From Chitinispirillaceae bacterium (GTDB lineage Bacteria > Fibrobacterota > Chitinivibrionia > Chitinivibrionales > Chitinispirillaceae), in assembly GCA_016930275.1 (NCBI GenBank), contig JAFGHA010000080.1, positions 1-64,000 on the forward strand: a DNA stretch of 64,000 nucleotides, read 5' to 3'. Position numbers and translations under genes: made by a program. Below are positions 1 to 8,717 of the stretch, piece by piece (the first letter of the stretch is position 1; each line of letters begins with the position of its first letter). The notes below the pieces were generated by a model. That model did no database searches. It worked only from the letters and a program-made list of their open reading frames with translations, and was not told the DNA's origin.

Positions 1-1
1 A

Positions 2-760
2 GCTTTTCAGCTAACTATTACGGGGTACTCTAATGTCAAGCAGAGCATGCCCATCCTTGTTACGCAAACATTTGACGATATCGGGCAGAAAATCGATGAG
101 AGTATCAGATTCGGTAATTTATCGATCGCAACTCTAAATACGGCAAAGACACATCCATTTTTTACTACTTTTATTGATTGGAGCTATTTCGCTTTTTTTG
201 TATATATAATTTTTGTTCTGGTTATTCTTATAATGGAATTTCCACCGAACAATGTCCGGATACAGTGCTTTTTAGGCGGTCTTATGATTCTTTGGGGCAT
301 AGGAGTATACACATACTACCTTTTCCCTATGATTGGCCCGGTTTATCATGTCCCGGAACATTATTTAACTATATCAAATATTCCCCAACACGCTTCAAAT
401 CTTCAACAAAAGCTTTTACTATTTCATACAACGCTGCTGAATAACCCAGTTTCCTACCTGCCGGTTCCATTTATGGGTATTGCCGCAATGCCGAGTTTTC
501 ACGTTGCAGAAACATTCTATTTTGCACTTGCCTTGATTTGGATCAAATCGTGGTTTGTTCGTTTATTCGGTGTTCTTATGTTTTTAATAACCTTTTTTGG
601 ATCATGTTATACAGGTTGGCACTATTTTATTGACGGCATTGCGGGAATTATCTGGGCTACGATTGTATACATCTTTACCGCCTTATGTATAAAATACAAA
701 TTTAGTTGTTCAACCAAGTCTCCAGTGATTCAGCTCCATCTACGGACTGATCAATTATGA
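2..760 (+). CDS. PAP2 / inositolphosphotransferase-like membrane protein (5' partial)
   Basis: The reading frame is open to the left window edge, so the true start may lie outside; an internal ATG sits at 47. Counting from that ATG, hydrophobic segments lie near residues 44-63, 74-96, 155-170 and 172-210. PSFH (149-152) and GWHYFID (190-196, His192 and Asp196) match the second and third phosphatase motifs of the PAP2 superfamily. A proline-containing segment near 93-103 recalls Aur1/Ipt1-type inositolphosphotransferases. Such enzymes move or remove phosphate-linked head groups of lipids at the membrane. The stop codon overlaps the next ATG (ATGA), so the two genes are probably co-transcribed. 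The DNA is AT-rich compared with most of the window. Substrate is unknown. Confidence 0.72.
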   Translation, partial: AFQLTITGYSNVKQSMPILVTQTFDDIGQKIDESIRFGNLSIATLNTAKTHPFFTTFIDWSYFAFFVYIIFVLVILIMEFPPNNVRIQCFLGGLMILWGIGVYTYYLFPMIGPVYHVPEHYLTISNIPQHASNLQQKLLLFHTTLLNNPVSYLPVPFMGIAAMPSFHVAETFYFALALIWIKSWFVRLFGVLMFLITFFGSCYTGWHYFIDGIAGIIWATIVYIFTALCIKYKFSCSTKSPVIQLHLRTDQL

Positions 761-2226
761 ACAAATCATTTATATCTTCCAACAATCGGTTACTTATCAT
801 TGTTTCTGTATCCATTACGATTATACTTCTTTCTTTGTTTTCCGCATGCGCAATCCTCCGACGATTGAATTTCGACGAGAGCCTTTTAGTCCGATCTGGA
901 TGGCTGTCCTTTAACAACATAGAATATGCTCCTGCTTTTTTCATGCCAGTCACACTACTCTCTGGCTTCTTCGCTACCCATATCCCTGATCCCGGGATTT
1001 TATTTATTAGCTTGCGTTTATTGACACTTTCATCAATTATTTTTTGCTATCAACTTTGCATAAAAAAAAGTTCATCGATACTTATTTCATTCGAAATCTC
1101 AACATTATTCCTTTTTACAAACTGTTCATTTATTGTTCACGGTTTTGAATTCCGGTATGATTGGGCTATCCTTCTCGGCTTGCTTCTCTCTCTCTACCTG
1201 CTTCAAAATGAAAACACTTTATCTGCCTTCATTTGTGGAGCCATCATAACTTTAACTGCATTTCATCACACCAAAGGGTTGTATTATGCTTTCTGGATTT
1301 ACTGTGTTGCACTTTATACGTATACTTATTATGATCGTGTATCATTAAAAAAAAGGATCTTATACTTACATACTGGAATTGCATTCAGTTTTGTAATATG
1401 GCTATTACTCTGCTTCCTTTTAAGTAAAATCGATGAATCAATCCAACTGTACCGAACGTTTATCTGGGTCGCAAAAGGTGTTCACCGAAATTTATTCAAC
1501 ATTTATTTTTATAAAGCCCTTAAAAGAGATTCGATGTGGTGGCTATCCGTCGTGTGTTTAATTGCAGCATTTCTCAAAAATTTCAAGACCATCATTGACG
1601 ACCGGTTTTTAGCAACAACAATGCTGTTCTTGGTGGCTACACTTATTTTCCCATTTTTGCATCCACGTCCCTGGCCATATATGTTAGCCTTAGCAGTACC
1701 GTTTGCTTCGCTACTGGTTACATATTTTTTTAGTAACATAAAACAGATAACGCCTAAATGGCATTTCGTTATACTTGGAATAATTATACTTGTCTGTCAT
1801 ACCACTATCGGTACTGACTGTACATATAAAACATATAAAACATCTCTTCAACACAATCGAGAGCGTCAAATAACAATGATGCGACGACTGAAGTCAATTT
1901 CCCATCCAGATCAAAAAATACTGGACCCTTCCGGATTGGCATATTTTCTAATTCCATGTACTTCTGAATGGTATACCGATCAGCTTTTTCGACCCAAATC
2001 TGAACAGAGAACCTGGATGAATGATCTGTTACCCTCACTAGATTCATGTACCTGGATTGTTTCAACCTACCGGCTCTCATACTTAGATAGTACGGTCAAT
2101 GAACGAATTAGAACATCCTTTATCCCTGTCGGTACTGCATTAATGATCAACCGGATCTTTTTTGAAAAAAACCCTAACAATTATATTATAGAAAGCAACT
2201 TTTCACGCCTGACAACATTTTGGTAA
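757..2226 (+). CDS. Polytopic GT-C-like membrane protein
   Basis: This 489-residue protein has about ten hydrophobic segments followed by a soluble tail from about residue 360. An Asp-Glu pair (40-41) just after the first membrane helix is placed like the acidic catalytic motif in the first periplasmic loop of GT-C glycosyltransferases (PMT/ArnT type), which use polyprenyl-phosphate sugars. No family is recognised with certainty. Its ATG overlaps the stop of the PAP2-like gene, suggesting a shared role in lipid or glycan modification. The coding sequence is strikingly AT-rich (many TTT, ATT, AAA codons), unlike most genes in the window, which hints at acquisition by transfer. Confidence 0.6.
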   Translation: MNKSFISSNNRLLIIVSVSITIILLSLFSACAILRRLNFDESLLVRSGWLSFNNIEYAPAFFMPVTLLSGFFATHIPDPGILFISLRLLTLSSIIFCYQLCIKKSSSILISFEISTLFLFTNCSFIVHGFEFRYDWAILLGLLLSLYLLQNENTLSAFICGAIITLTAFHHTKGLYYAFWIYCVALYTYTYYDRVSLKKRILYLHTGIAFSFVIWLLLCFLLSKIDESIQLYRTFIWVAKGVHRNLFNIYFYKALKRDSMWWLSVVCLIAAFLKNFKTIIDDRFLATTMLFLVATLIFPFLHPRPWPYMLALAVPFASLLVTYFFSNIKQITPKWHFVILGIIILVCHTTIGTDCTYKTYKTSLQHNRERQITMMRRLKSISHPDQKILDPSGLAYFLIPCTSEWYTDQLFRPKSEQRTWMNDLLPSLDSCTWIVSTYRLSYLDSTVNERIRTSFIPVGTALMINRIFFEKNPNNYIIESNFSRLTTFW

Positions 2227-2565
2227 CATTATACCTTCACCTAAATATTTCCATCAATATCGGGGTTTGATCAATACCAGCACAACAAACAGGCTTGTCT
2301 TGTGGTATAAATGCACTACTTTCGCGCTTTATGCCCGTCCAACATACATGCTTTCCGTGCAAATATTGGGCTTTTAAGATAATGTCCTTCTTATATGCAC
2401 ATCCTCTGAGTCAGGCCGGCGATTTGCCTGCGTCTCCTTCAGATTTTATATCACCATGAACACCCTTGCCGTCCGCTGACACTTCCCCCTGTCGGGTGTA
2501 TTCGGGACTTTGGGACCATCATCCCCCTACCCTAAAGCAGATGCGCCCTGCCGGGTATACAAAAA
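2227..2565. other. Intergenic gap without a supported gene
   Basis: About 340 bases between the GT-C-like gene and the pilin terminator. Short open stretches exist but none has a ribosome binding site or plausible protein composition. The part from about 2466 to 2560 is more GC-rich than the preceding gene and reads like decayed coding DNA. I could not identify its source. Confidence 0.5.
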
Positions 2566-2596
2566 AAATCGTTACCGATTTGAACGGTAACGATTT
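2566..2596 (-). terminator. Rho-independent terminator of the prepilin gene
   Basis: An 11-bp perfect inverted repeat (2566-2576 and 2586-2596) encloses a 9-nt loop. Read on the minus strand the stem runs directly into a T-run (complement of the A-run beginning at 2561). It lies 27 nt beyond the pilin stop codon. Confidence 0.85.
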
Positions 2597-2622
2597 GAAA
2601 GTAAAAACTGTAGTTATTTCTC

Positions 2623-3081
2623 TTATGAACCACTTACTGTCAGCGCGAAGTTCCCAAGATACTTGTCGCCGAAAGCTCCAACCGTATGAGTAATAGCGCT
2701 TTGTGCAGTAATTGAACTTATTGCACCATTATTTCCGGAGGTATTCGCGTTAGTAAATGAACCTACATTTTTATCTGCGGCTACCGAAGCCGTCATTGTA
2801 ACCGGCCCAGCAGCACTATATGACCCCGAATAGGTAAACCATTTGCTATTGTTCGGATTTTCAAAAACGATTTCACTCTCGCCAGCTGGACAAGTACCCA
2901 CTTCAGAAATACGTGCAATCACCCCATGATCCCAACTGCCGACCACCGTAGGTATTTCACTGATTTTCGCTTTGGTGGACGCATCGGTGAATTTCGGAAT
3001 GGCCAGAGCGGCGAGAACACCGATAATAACGATAACAACCATCAGTTCAACGAGGGTAAAACCCTTATTCGTACGTAGCAT
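2623..3081 (-). CDS. Type IV pilin-like / pseudopilin precursor
   Basis: This 152-residue protein has a class III signal: a short basic leader ending in Gly (MLRTNKG), then FTLVELMVVIVIIGVLAALA, with the conserved Glu at position 5 of the mature form. That is the mark of proteins processed by prepilin peptidase and assembled into type IV pili or type II secretion pseudopili. The start at 3081 is chosen because GGAGG lies 4 nt upstream; the ATG at 3093 is itself upstream of that ribosome site. The C-terminal region is rich in Ser, Thr, Ala and Asn and has only one Cys, so no disulfide loop. It stands alone with its own terminator and no pilus assembly genes nearby; major pilin versus minor pseudopilin cannot be decided. 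Confidence 0.88.
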   Translation of the reverse strand: MLRTNKGFTLVELMVVIVIIGVLAALAIPKFTDASTKAKISEIPTVVGSWDHGVIARISEVGTCPAGESEIVFENPNNSKWFTYSGSYSAAGPVTMTASVAADKNVGSFTNANTSGNNGAISSITAQSAITHTVGAFGDKYLGNFALTVSGS

Positions 3082-3332
3082 AAAGCCTCCCATTGGAATA
3101 GAATTACTTGTTTAACTTACTGATACAAATCAAGATAGAAGAAATATAATTTCTTCCCCCTTTCCTGAACACCCGTAACGATGTTCCGCCAGTGGAAAAG
3201 TTATACACAAAGTATATCGACCCAGTGCATGAATATCAAGTTTTTTTTCCATTCAATACCCCACCATGTTACTGAACTTCAAACAAGAGGCACTGAGTGA
3301 TATTGACAATTGAATCGATTATAGTTTTATGT

Positions 3333-3602
3333 TTATTCTCTCGGCCGTTTTGCCGTAACATAGAGATGCTCCACCGGCAGCGTACCGGTCCGGATAATCG
3401 TATGCGATGTTGTTGCCACGACCTCCCACCCCTGCGTACCGATCTTGTCGAGATAATTGTAGAGGGTCATGTCGGTCCAGTTTGAAACTTTTTCACCATT
3501 GACATAGTGTACTTTCCACGACACTTCCTTCGGCAGTACGTGTCCGAAAACTCCCTTGCCGTATTTTTCGGCGATAATGAACTGGTATTCCCATTTTAAC
3601 AT
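3333..3602 (-). CDS. DUF4177-like small protein
   Basis: An 89-residue soluble protein. The segment LDKIGTQGWEVVATTSH resembles the hallmark of the DUF4177 family (leucine-rich helix, then GWE-hydrophobic strand), whose function is unknown. The start at 3602 (MLKWEY) is preferred: GGAG lies about 10 nt upstream, and DUF4177 proteins commonly begin with a similar WEY strand. A longer form from 3644 is possible. It is flanked by the pilin promoter region and a GT-C-like gene on the same strand. No signal peptide or membrane segment is visible. Confidence 0.65.
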   Translation of the reverse strand: MLKWEYQFIIAEKYGKGVFGHVLPKEVSWKVHYVNGEKVSNWTDMTLYNYLDKIGTQGWEVVATTSHTIIRTGTLPVEHLYVTAKRPRE

Positions 3603-3755
3603 GTCGTTGGATCTCCGGAACATAATGCACACCGATTTTTCCAACCGGTTTTACCATTGTACAATCCATATCACCAGCGTGCAACCGTTTTGCCACAGAC
3701 GGTCATACACCAAGGCCCCGTTTCGATCTCGCTATGGATCTATTTGAACTGGCAG

Positions 3756-5351
3756 CTACTTATGGCCGATTCCGAATCCGGTGGAATGAATAACCAAATC
3801 TAACAACTCTGCCTGTTTTTCCTTCAATGAATCAGGCTCTTTTATATACAGGGAAAAGGTGGTAAAACAAAAAGCAATGCAACAACTGTAAACAATACTT
3901 TTTATCAATTGCTTACCTTCCAGCACTTTGAATAGATTCAGAAGAAACAACAGCGCGATTCCTGCCATAAAAGCGCTCCAAATGGCCACGGTAACTACCG
4001 GCGGAGTCTTCAATTGTGATGCGGTACTACAACCACTCCGTAGTAGCGGTAAACAAAAATTATAAAGGGGATTAATGAAGATATCGGGAAAATCGCTGAA
4101 TGTCAGCAATGCAATCCCGGCATGAAAAAAACCAACGAGAGCGAATCCCGCCATACAGCGCAAAAGCAGAGAAGACCTTTGGTTGGTTTGCAGAAAAATC
4201 GCCAGACTGCCGACAAGAACAGGAATTACCGGCACCAGATAACGGGTTGCAGCAGACCATCCCCCTTTCCAATCAACGGTGGTCATTGAAAAAACAACTA
4301 CCGCTCCGGTCGCAACAAGCGACAATAATCCGAACTGCCGAAATTTTTCATTTCTCAACATTTCTCGAAAACCGGCAATTGAAAACAATAGAACCGGCGA
4401 AAAGAATAGAAGGCCTCTTTGTGGAAATATGAGCATCCCGGGAATTGATGAAAGCAGGGGAACTTGAATGCCGAAAAACCCGCTCCTATAACAACCGCCA
4501 TAATAAGGATCGGCGTGCAAATGAAAACCGGTACGGAAAGGAGAGTCAAAACACATTTTATTATAGAGCAAAACACCGGCAAGCGGAATGACGCATCCGA
4601 GCAGGAACGGAATCAGGGTCTTCCAATCGTGGATAAGGCGTAGAACAGCGGTGAATCCAATACAACAGACTGCCAAAAGCAGAATATAGTCGAAGGACAG
4701 TGCCAGCAACAAAAAAAAACCGCTACTGAAAGCGATTAAAGCAGGCGGCACCTTTCTTAACGGTGGGTAGAGCGATGGAAACATTGAAATCATGCTCATG
4801 AAAAGCAATATACCTGCCGGGGCATGCGAAAATAATTTATTCGAGTAAATAAAAAAAACGGTTCCGAATGCACCGATTAGAATTGATGCGAATACTAAAT
4901 GAGGACGTAACCCGAAACCAGTCAGTATGCTATAACATACCAACCAGAAGAACACCGTTGGTACCGTTACACCAAATAGTCTAAATATTTCAACACGTGT
5001 ATAAATTGTCGCATTCGACGGTAAAAAAATCTTAATCAACCACGCCACCGGACTCAGCAGAATTGAATACCCCGGAGGTTTATCACTGAACAAATGCCCC
5101 TTGTATTCCGCCATGTCCTGAATATCACCGTATTTATTCACGACGTTATCGATGTGAAAACTGCCGTCCTCAGCAATTGCCATCGCAAGATAAACCCTAC
5201 TCAACATGTTCGGATTAATGAATCCGGGATACGTTATTTTAAGAAAAAAATTACCGAACAGTACGGCAAACAGCAGAATACCGTAGGTATATCCATTTTT
5301 TTTAATCCATTTCAGCCCACTTCGACCGGATAAATTTACTGTTTCAGCCAT
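3756..5351 (-). CDS. GT39-like / GT-C membrane glycosyltransferase
   Basis: This 531-residue polytopic protein has roughly eleven hydrophobic segments. The first periplasmic loop carries NPNMLSRVYLAMAIAEDG and then DKPPGYS, the layout of ArnT/PMT-type (GT39, GT-C fold) enzymes that take sugars from a polyprenyl-phosphate carrier. The ATG at 5351 lies inside the end of the upstream gene (16-nt overlap), arguing for translational coupling; a longer start at 5384 would extend the overlap. Base composition is intermediate between the AT-rich left edge and the rest of the window. Acceptor and donor are unknown. Confidence 0.7.
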   Translation of the reverse strand: MAETVNLSGRSGLKWIKKNGYTYGILLFAVLFGNFFLKITYPGFINPNMLSRVYLAMAIAEDGSFHIDNVVNKYGDIQDMAEYKGHLFSDKPPGYSILLSPVAWLIKIFLPSNATIYTRVEIFRLFGVTVPTVFFWLVCYSILTGFGLRPHLVFASILIGAFGTVFFIYSNKLFSHAPAGILLFMSMISMFPSLYPPLRKVPPALIAFSSGFFLLLALSFDYILLLAVCCIGFTAVLRLIHDWKTLIPFLLGCVIPLAGVLLYNKMCFDSPFRTGFHLHADPYYGGCYRSGFFGIQVPLLSSIPGMLIFPQRGLLFFSPVLLFSIAGFREMLRNEKFRQFGLLSLVATGAVVVFSMTTVDWKGGWSAATRYLVPVIPVLVGSLAIFLQTNQRSSLLLRCMAGFALVGFFHAGIALLTFSDFPDIFINPLYNFCLPLLRSGCSTASQLKTPPVVTVAIWSAFMAGIALLFLLNLFKVLEGKQLIKSIVYSCCIAFCFTTFSLYIKEPDSLKEKQAELLDLVIHSTGFGIGHK

Positions 5352-7237
5352 GGTTCCGCCATTTTCAATGCATACGTTTTGCACCGGCGACTATCCTGAA
5401 GAGCTCCATTTTCCTCATAGAGATCTCCCAGAAAATGAAGTGTTCTTCCATAATTGAGGTACACATCATATTCAACCCGACTTTCGGCTTCTTTTTCGGA
5501 ACGGGGAAAAGAGTTAATGGTACATTGTTTGAAGCTATGCAGGAGCTCTTTTTCAAGTGACGGCAAATCTATTTTACCTGTGTCATATTGGGCAATCTTT
5601 AAAAGAACCGCCTTGAAAGGCAGTATTTTTTTGAAATAAAGCCGGATTCCTTTATTGTTTTCGAATGACGGTGTAAGGAACAACGGCCATGAAGGATTCA
5701 ACGCATTGACGAGAGCGATATTCGTCTCATCCGGCTGGATTTTGAATTGTTCTGCATTCAGTTCAAGATCCGGATGTTTTTTCTGAAGCAACCTGCAATA
5801 CCATGTTTTCCGAAGCAATGGAGGTGAAATGACCGTTACATCGGTCCGTAGTTTTTGAACTTCCTGCATGTACAGAAAACCACCGAATTCCGAATCGGAA
5901 CTCAGCATAACAATTGAGCGATGAGGGATAACGGCGAAACAATTCTTCACATAATCCTGCAATAGTGTCCAGTGGCTGCTTCTGACCTGACCGATTCCGT
6001 TGCTGCAACCGATTGCCGCAAGTGCAAGCAACAGAATTGTCTTAAGCTGTCTGTTGAAAAAATGTTGAGCTGCGAAGTACATCGATGTGCTGATCGCAAT
6101 CGACGCGATGACAAATGGAGCGAGATAGAACCGTTCAACAATGAAGCGAGTGAAACCGACCGGCTTTACTTTCATCGCTACGGCAAAAAGAGGACCGGCA
6201 AAAATGAATGTGGATAGAAGAGAGATCTGAATCTGGAATACCCGTCTTGGCAACGACTTGAAAAATACTACCGATGCTAAAAACGCCAAGACAATCGGAA
6301 TGGAAAACTGTCTCACAAATACGCTGAAGAACATTCGGACATTTTCTGTGATTCCTGCGGACAATTTTCCTTTACTCAATGAAAATGTTCCGTATTCTTT
6401 TCGTAAAAAATGGTCGGCCAGATCATGCAATGAATTAATCGTACCCCAGGTCCAGCTGCCGGATCTTCCGATGAGTATCAGATACGGTACAAAACCGAGC
6501 AGGCTGAAGATACAGAATAATGCGGTATTCTGTAAAGTTTTTTTTGAAAGACCGTGTACTCTGAACAAATGCAGGAATGCAAAAAAAATGATCGGAGCGG
6601 ACAAAATGATAGTATGGTGATGTGCTATTCCCAGGGCAAAAGCGCAACCGAGGAGTATAAACCATGATGGTTTGAGTCGATCATCCACAATGATCCGGAT
6701 TGATCCCGCAACCACTGCTGAAAACACGAATGTCGCTCCGGTGAATACTTCCGGAATGGTTGAGTACGTCCAGAAGAGCGGTGTGAAGCCTACCAGAGAT
6801 GCGCATACGATACCGTGAATGATACTCCCGCTTATCACTACCGCAGTTAGAGATATCAAAAACAGTGTACAGGCCCCGGCCAGAGCAGAAACCAGTGAGC
6901 CCCTGTATACCGGGTTACCGAAAGGAATGAGTTTTTGTGCAGCCCGGCAAACAAGCGTATAAAGAGGATACCCCGGCGGATGGGCGATCCCTCCCGATAC
7001 TGCAACAGTCACGTACTCACCGCTGTCGAGCCCCTGGATCGTGCCGGCTGCCGTAAAAGTGTACAAGAGAAAAAATACGAACGCCACCCCCGTCAGGCAT
7101 AATAACTTGAATGATAATGAGTGCATAAAGAGGTGACTCACTTTTAATCGAACGATGCATTTAATCCGGTACTCGTGACTGTTGCTATCCCCTGAAAAAT
7201 TGATACAAACCTTTTCGAAGACAGATGAATCCCTCAT
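5336..7237 (-). CDS. DUF2723 family membrane protein (GT-C-like)
   Basis: A 633-residue protein with about ten membrane segments (from residue ~42 to ~400) and a soluble C-terminal domain of some 220 residues. GLDSGEYVTVAV (Asp71, Glu74) followed by GIAHPPGYPLYT is the characteristic signature of DUF2723, a GT-C-like group related to TMEM260-type O-mannosyltransferases; the acidic residues are the likely catalytic site. The C-terminal soluble part may bind the acceptor. The start is uncertain: ATG 7237 leaves a long polar N-terminus, and ATG 7126 (MHSLSF) begins right before the first helix, but neither has a good ribosome binding site. It is followed with overlap by the GT39-like gene. Confidence 0.75.
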   Translation of the reverse strand: MRDSSVFEKVCINFSGDSNSHEYRIKCIVRLKVSHLFMHSLSFKLLCLTGVAFVFFLLYTFTAAGTIQGLDSGEYVTVAVSGGIAHPPGYPLYTLVCRAAQKLIPFGNPVYRGSLVSALAGACTLFLISLTAVVISGSIIHGIVCASLVGFTPLFWTYSTIPEVFTGATFVFSAVVAGSIRIIVDDRLKPSWFILLGCAFALGIAHHHTIILSAPIIFFAFLHLFRVHGLSKKTLQNTALFCIFSLLGFVPYLILIGRSGSWTWGTINSLHDLADHFLRKEYGTFSLSKGKLSAGITENVRMFFSVFVRQFSIPIVLAFLASVVFFKSLPRRVFQIQISLLSTFIFAGPLFAVAMKVKPVGFTRFIVERFYLAPFVIASIAISTSMYFAAQHFFNRQLKTILLLALAAIGCSNGIGQVRSSHWTLLQDYVKNCFAVIPHRSIVMLSSDSEFGGFLYMQEVQKLRTDVTVISPPLLRKTWYCRLLQKKHPDLELNAEQFKIQPDETNIALVNALNPSWPLFLTPSFENNKGIRLYFKKILPFKAVLLKIAQYDTGKIDLPSLEKELLHSFKQCTINSFPRSEKEAESRVEYDVYLNYGRTLHFLGDLYEENGALQDSRRCKTYALKMAEPWLKQ

Positions 7238-7257
7238 TCAGTACGATTCTGAACCGA

Positions 7258-7956
7258 TTACTCTTGTTTCGGAACCTTCAGCCCGCCCGAGAATTCTTTT
7301 TGCAACGCCGATATTTTTTCGGAAAGGTACGTTCGCACCTCAGGATTATCGGAAGTTTCATATGCAAACATCAGGAAATTCAGACCTTCGACCGGTGTAC
7401 CTGCCTGCGAAAAAAAAGTGTTCGCCATCGACATGAGTCTCTCCCGGGGAGCACCAGGAGTAAGCGCAGCACGGGCAAAATATTCCGCAGCGATTTTCCG
7501 GTCATCGTAATATTTCAGGTAAATAACCCCGAGATTGAAACCGATATTCCATTTTTTCGCGCCGAGATACCACATCCCCCGTTCAAGCAATACCCGGGCG
7601 GCATCAGGATTGTCGCACACATCGGGAACGAGAATCCCTGCAAATTCATAGGCGGGATAAAACCACGGGCAGAGCCGGGTAATACCATCGAGCATATCGA
7701 TAAGCCATCGGTAATCCCGGTCGCTCATCTGATGTCCACCGAAATACAACACCGTCCGTATCCACAAATAATGGGCTACCGTCGTTTCAAAACCGAGAAG
7801 AAAAGGTTTTATCCGGTCGCTGCGGGGCAGATAGGTCATACTTTCACGTTTCCATTTTTCACCGGTGATGGAACGGAGATCGTGCTGCAGGGAAACCGTT
7901 CCCGCGGCAGCGGCGATCAGAAGTACGACAACAAGTAATACCCGCTGCCGTCTCAT
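7258..7956 (-). CDS. Membrane-anchored TPR-like protein
   Basis: A 232-residue protein with an N-terminal hydrophobic segment (about 5-22) that could be a signal anchor, then a helical region whose spacing (NPDAARVLLERGMWYLG, FNLGVIYLKYYDDRKIAAEYFARAA) looks like degenerate tetratricopeptide repeats. It has no enzyme motif. Its ATG overlaps the stop of the ABC permease gene by 4 nt, so it is the third gene of that operon and is likely an extracytoplasmic accessory of the transporter. The function is inferred from context only. Confidence 0.65.
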   Translation of the reverse strand: MRRQRVLLVVVLLIAAAAGTVSLQHDLRSITGEKWKRESMTYLPRSDRIKPFLLGFETTVAHYLWIRTVLYFGGHQMSDRDYRWLIDMLDGITRLCPWFYPAYEFAGILVPDVCDNPDAARVLLERGMWYLGAKKWNIGFNLGVIYLKYYDDRKIAAEYFARAALTPGAPRERLMSMANTFFSQAGTPVEGLNFLMFAYETSDNPEVRTYLSEKISALQKEFSGGLKVPKQE

Positions 7957-8717
7957 ACATCTTTCCGCGAAAAAATCAGTACCGACAGCAGCAGCAGCAG
8001 CACCGTATACAATATTCCGTAGAGGGTCGCTTCGGCGACAAAACGATCGGGTATGGCGAGCCCGTACACGACGCGGGTGCGGATATTGAAATGTTCCAGA
8101 TTGGGCAGGATATAATGGAGTGTTTTAAGCAGGAACTGCCATACCGGACTGTTCTGCTGCTCCGCACCGATGTCGAGAAGATCGTTGAGGTGCCCCGCAA
8201 TGTAAAACCCCACCGTGAATATCGCCGCGAGGGTAGGTGAGGTGAACGTCGAAAAGAAGATTGAGGCTGCCACAATGAGCGCCATTTCGATACCCAGCAA
8301 CAGAACCGCATACAACACCGTCGACTGAAGCGTTACCCCCAGAAACCTGATGGAAAGAAAAAACACCAGTGCGATCGCGAGAAAGTTTATCAGCAGTGTC
8401 ACGCATAAACCGGAAAATTTCCCTATTATAAAGGATGCACGGGAAACCGGCCTGCTGATAACGCCATAAACGGTTTTATTCGCCAGTTCCATTCCCAGAA
8501 GCCCCACACCGATGAAAATCGCCAGCAGCAGCCCGGTGAGCGACATGGTCGCCAGACCGAAATCAGCCATCACCTGCGCACGTGAGAAAATCGAGAGATC
8601 ACCGAAGGAAAGCGAGAGCAGGAGCGCGACCGCCGCGACAAGGAGGATATTGTAGAGTACCTTGTTGCGGATGGTTTCCCTGAACGTATTAACCGCTATG
8701 GTCAGCGTCGTTTTCAT
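7953..8717 (-). CDS. ABC-2 type transporter permease
   Basis: A 254-residue protein with six hydrophobic segments and the fold order of ABC-2 family permeases (as in NatB or CcmB-like proteins). Near the second helix, GMELANKTVYGVISRPVSR is the typical cytoplasmic coupling segment of this family. It overlaps the upstream ATPase gene by 29 nt and the downstream TPR-like gene by 4 nt, so the three are translated together. A role in export of a lipid, glycan or protein fits the family, but the substrate cannot be read from the sequence. Confidence 0.85.
   Translation of the reverse strand: MKTTLTIAVNTFRETIRNKVLYNILLVAAVALLLSLSFGDLSIFSRAQVMADFGLATMSLTGLLLAIFIGVGLLGMELANKTVYGVISRPVSRASFIIGKFSGLCVTLLINFLAIALVFFLSIRFLGVTLQSTVLYAVLLLGIEMALIVAASIFFSTFTSPTLAAIFTVGFYIAGHLNDLLDIGAEQQNSPVWQFLLKTLHYILPNLEHFNIRTRVVYGLAIPDRFVAEATLYGILYTVLLLLLSVLIFSRKDV

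Noticed and set aside
2466-2693. 75-codon plus-strand open frame
   Set aside because: It overlaps the pilin terminator and the end of the pilin gene and has no ribosome binding site.
3301-3331. TTGACA-like promoter on the plus strand
   Set aside because: The nearest TATAGT is only 11 nt away and no plus-strand gene follows.
7225-7938. Plus-strand open frame opposite the TPR-like gene
   Set aside because: The minus-strand gene fits an overlapping operon with the ABC transporter; the mirror frame is Arg/His-rich without motifs.
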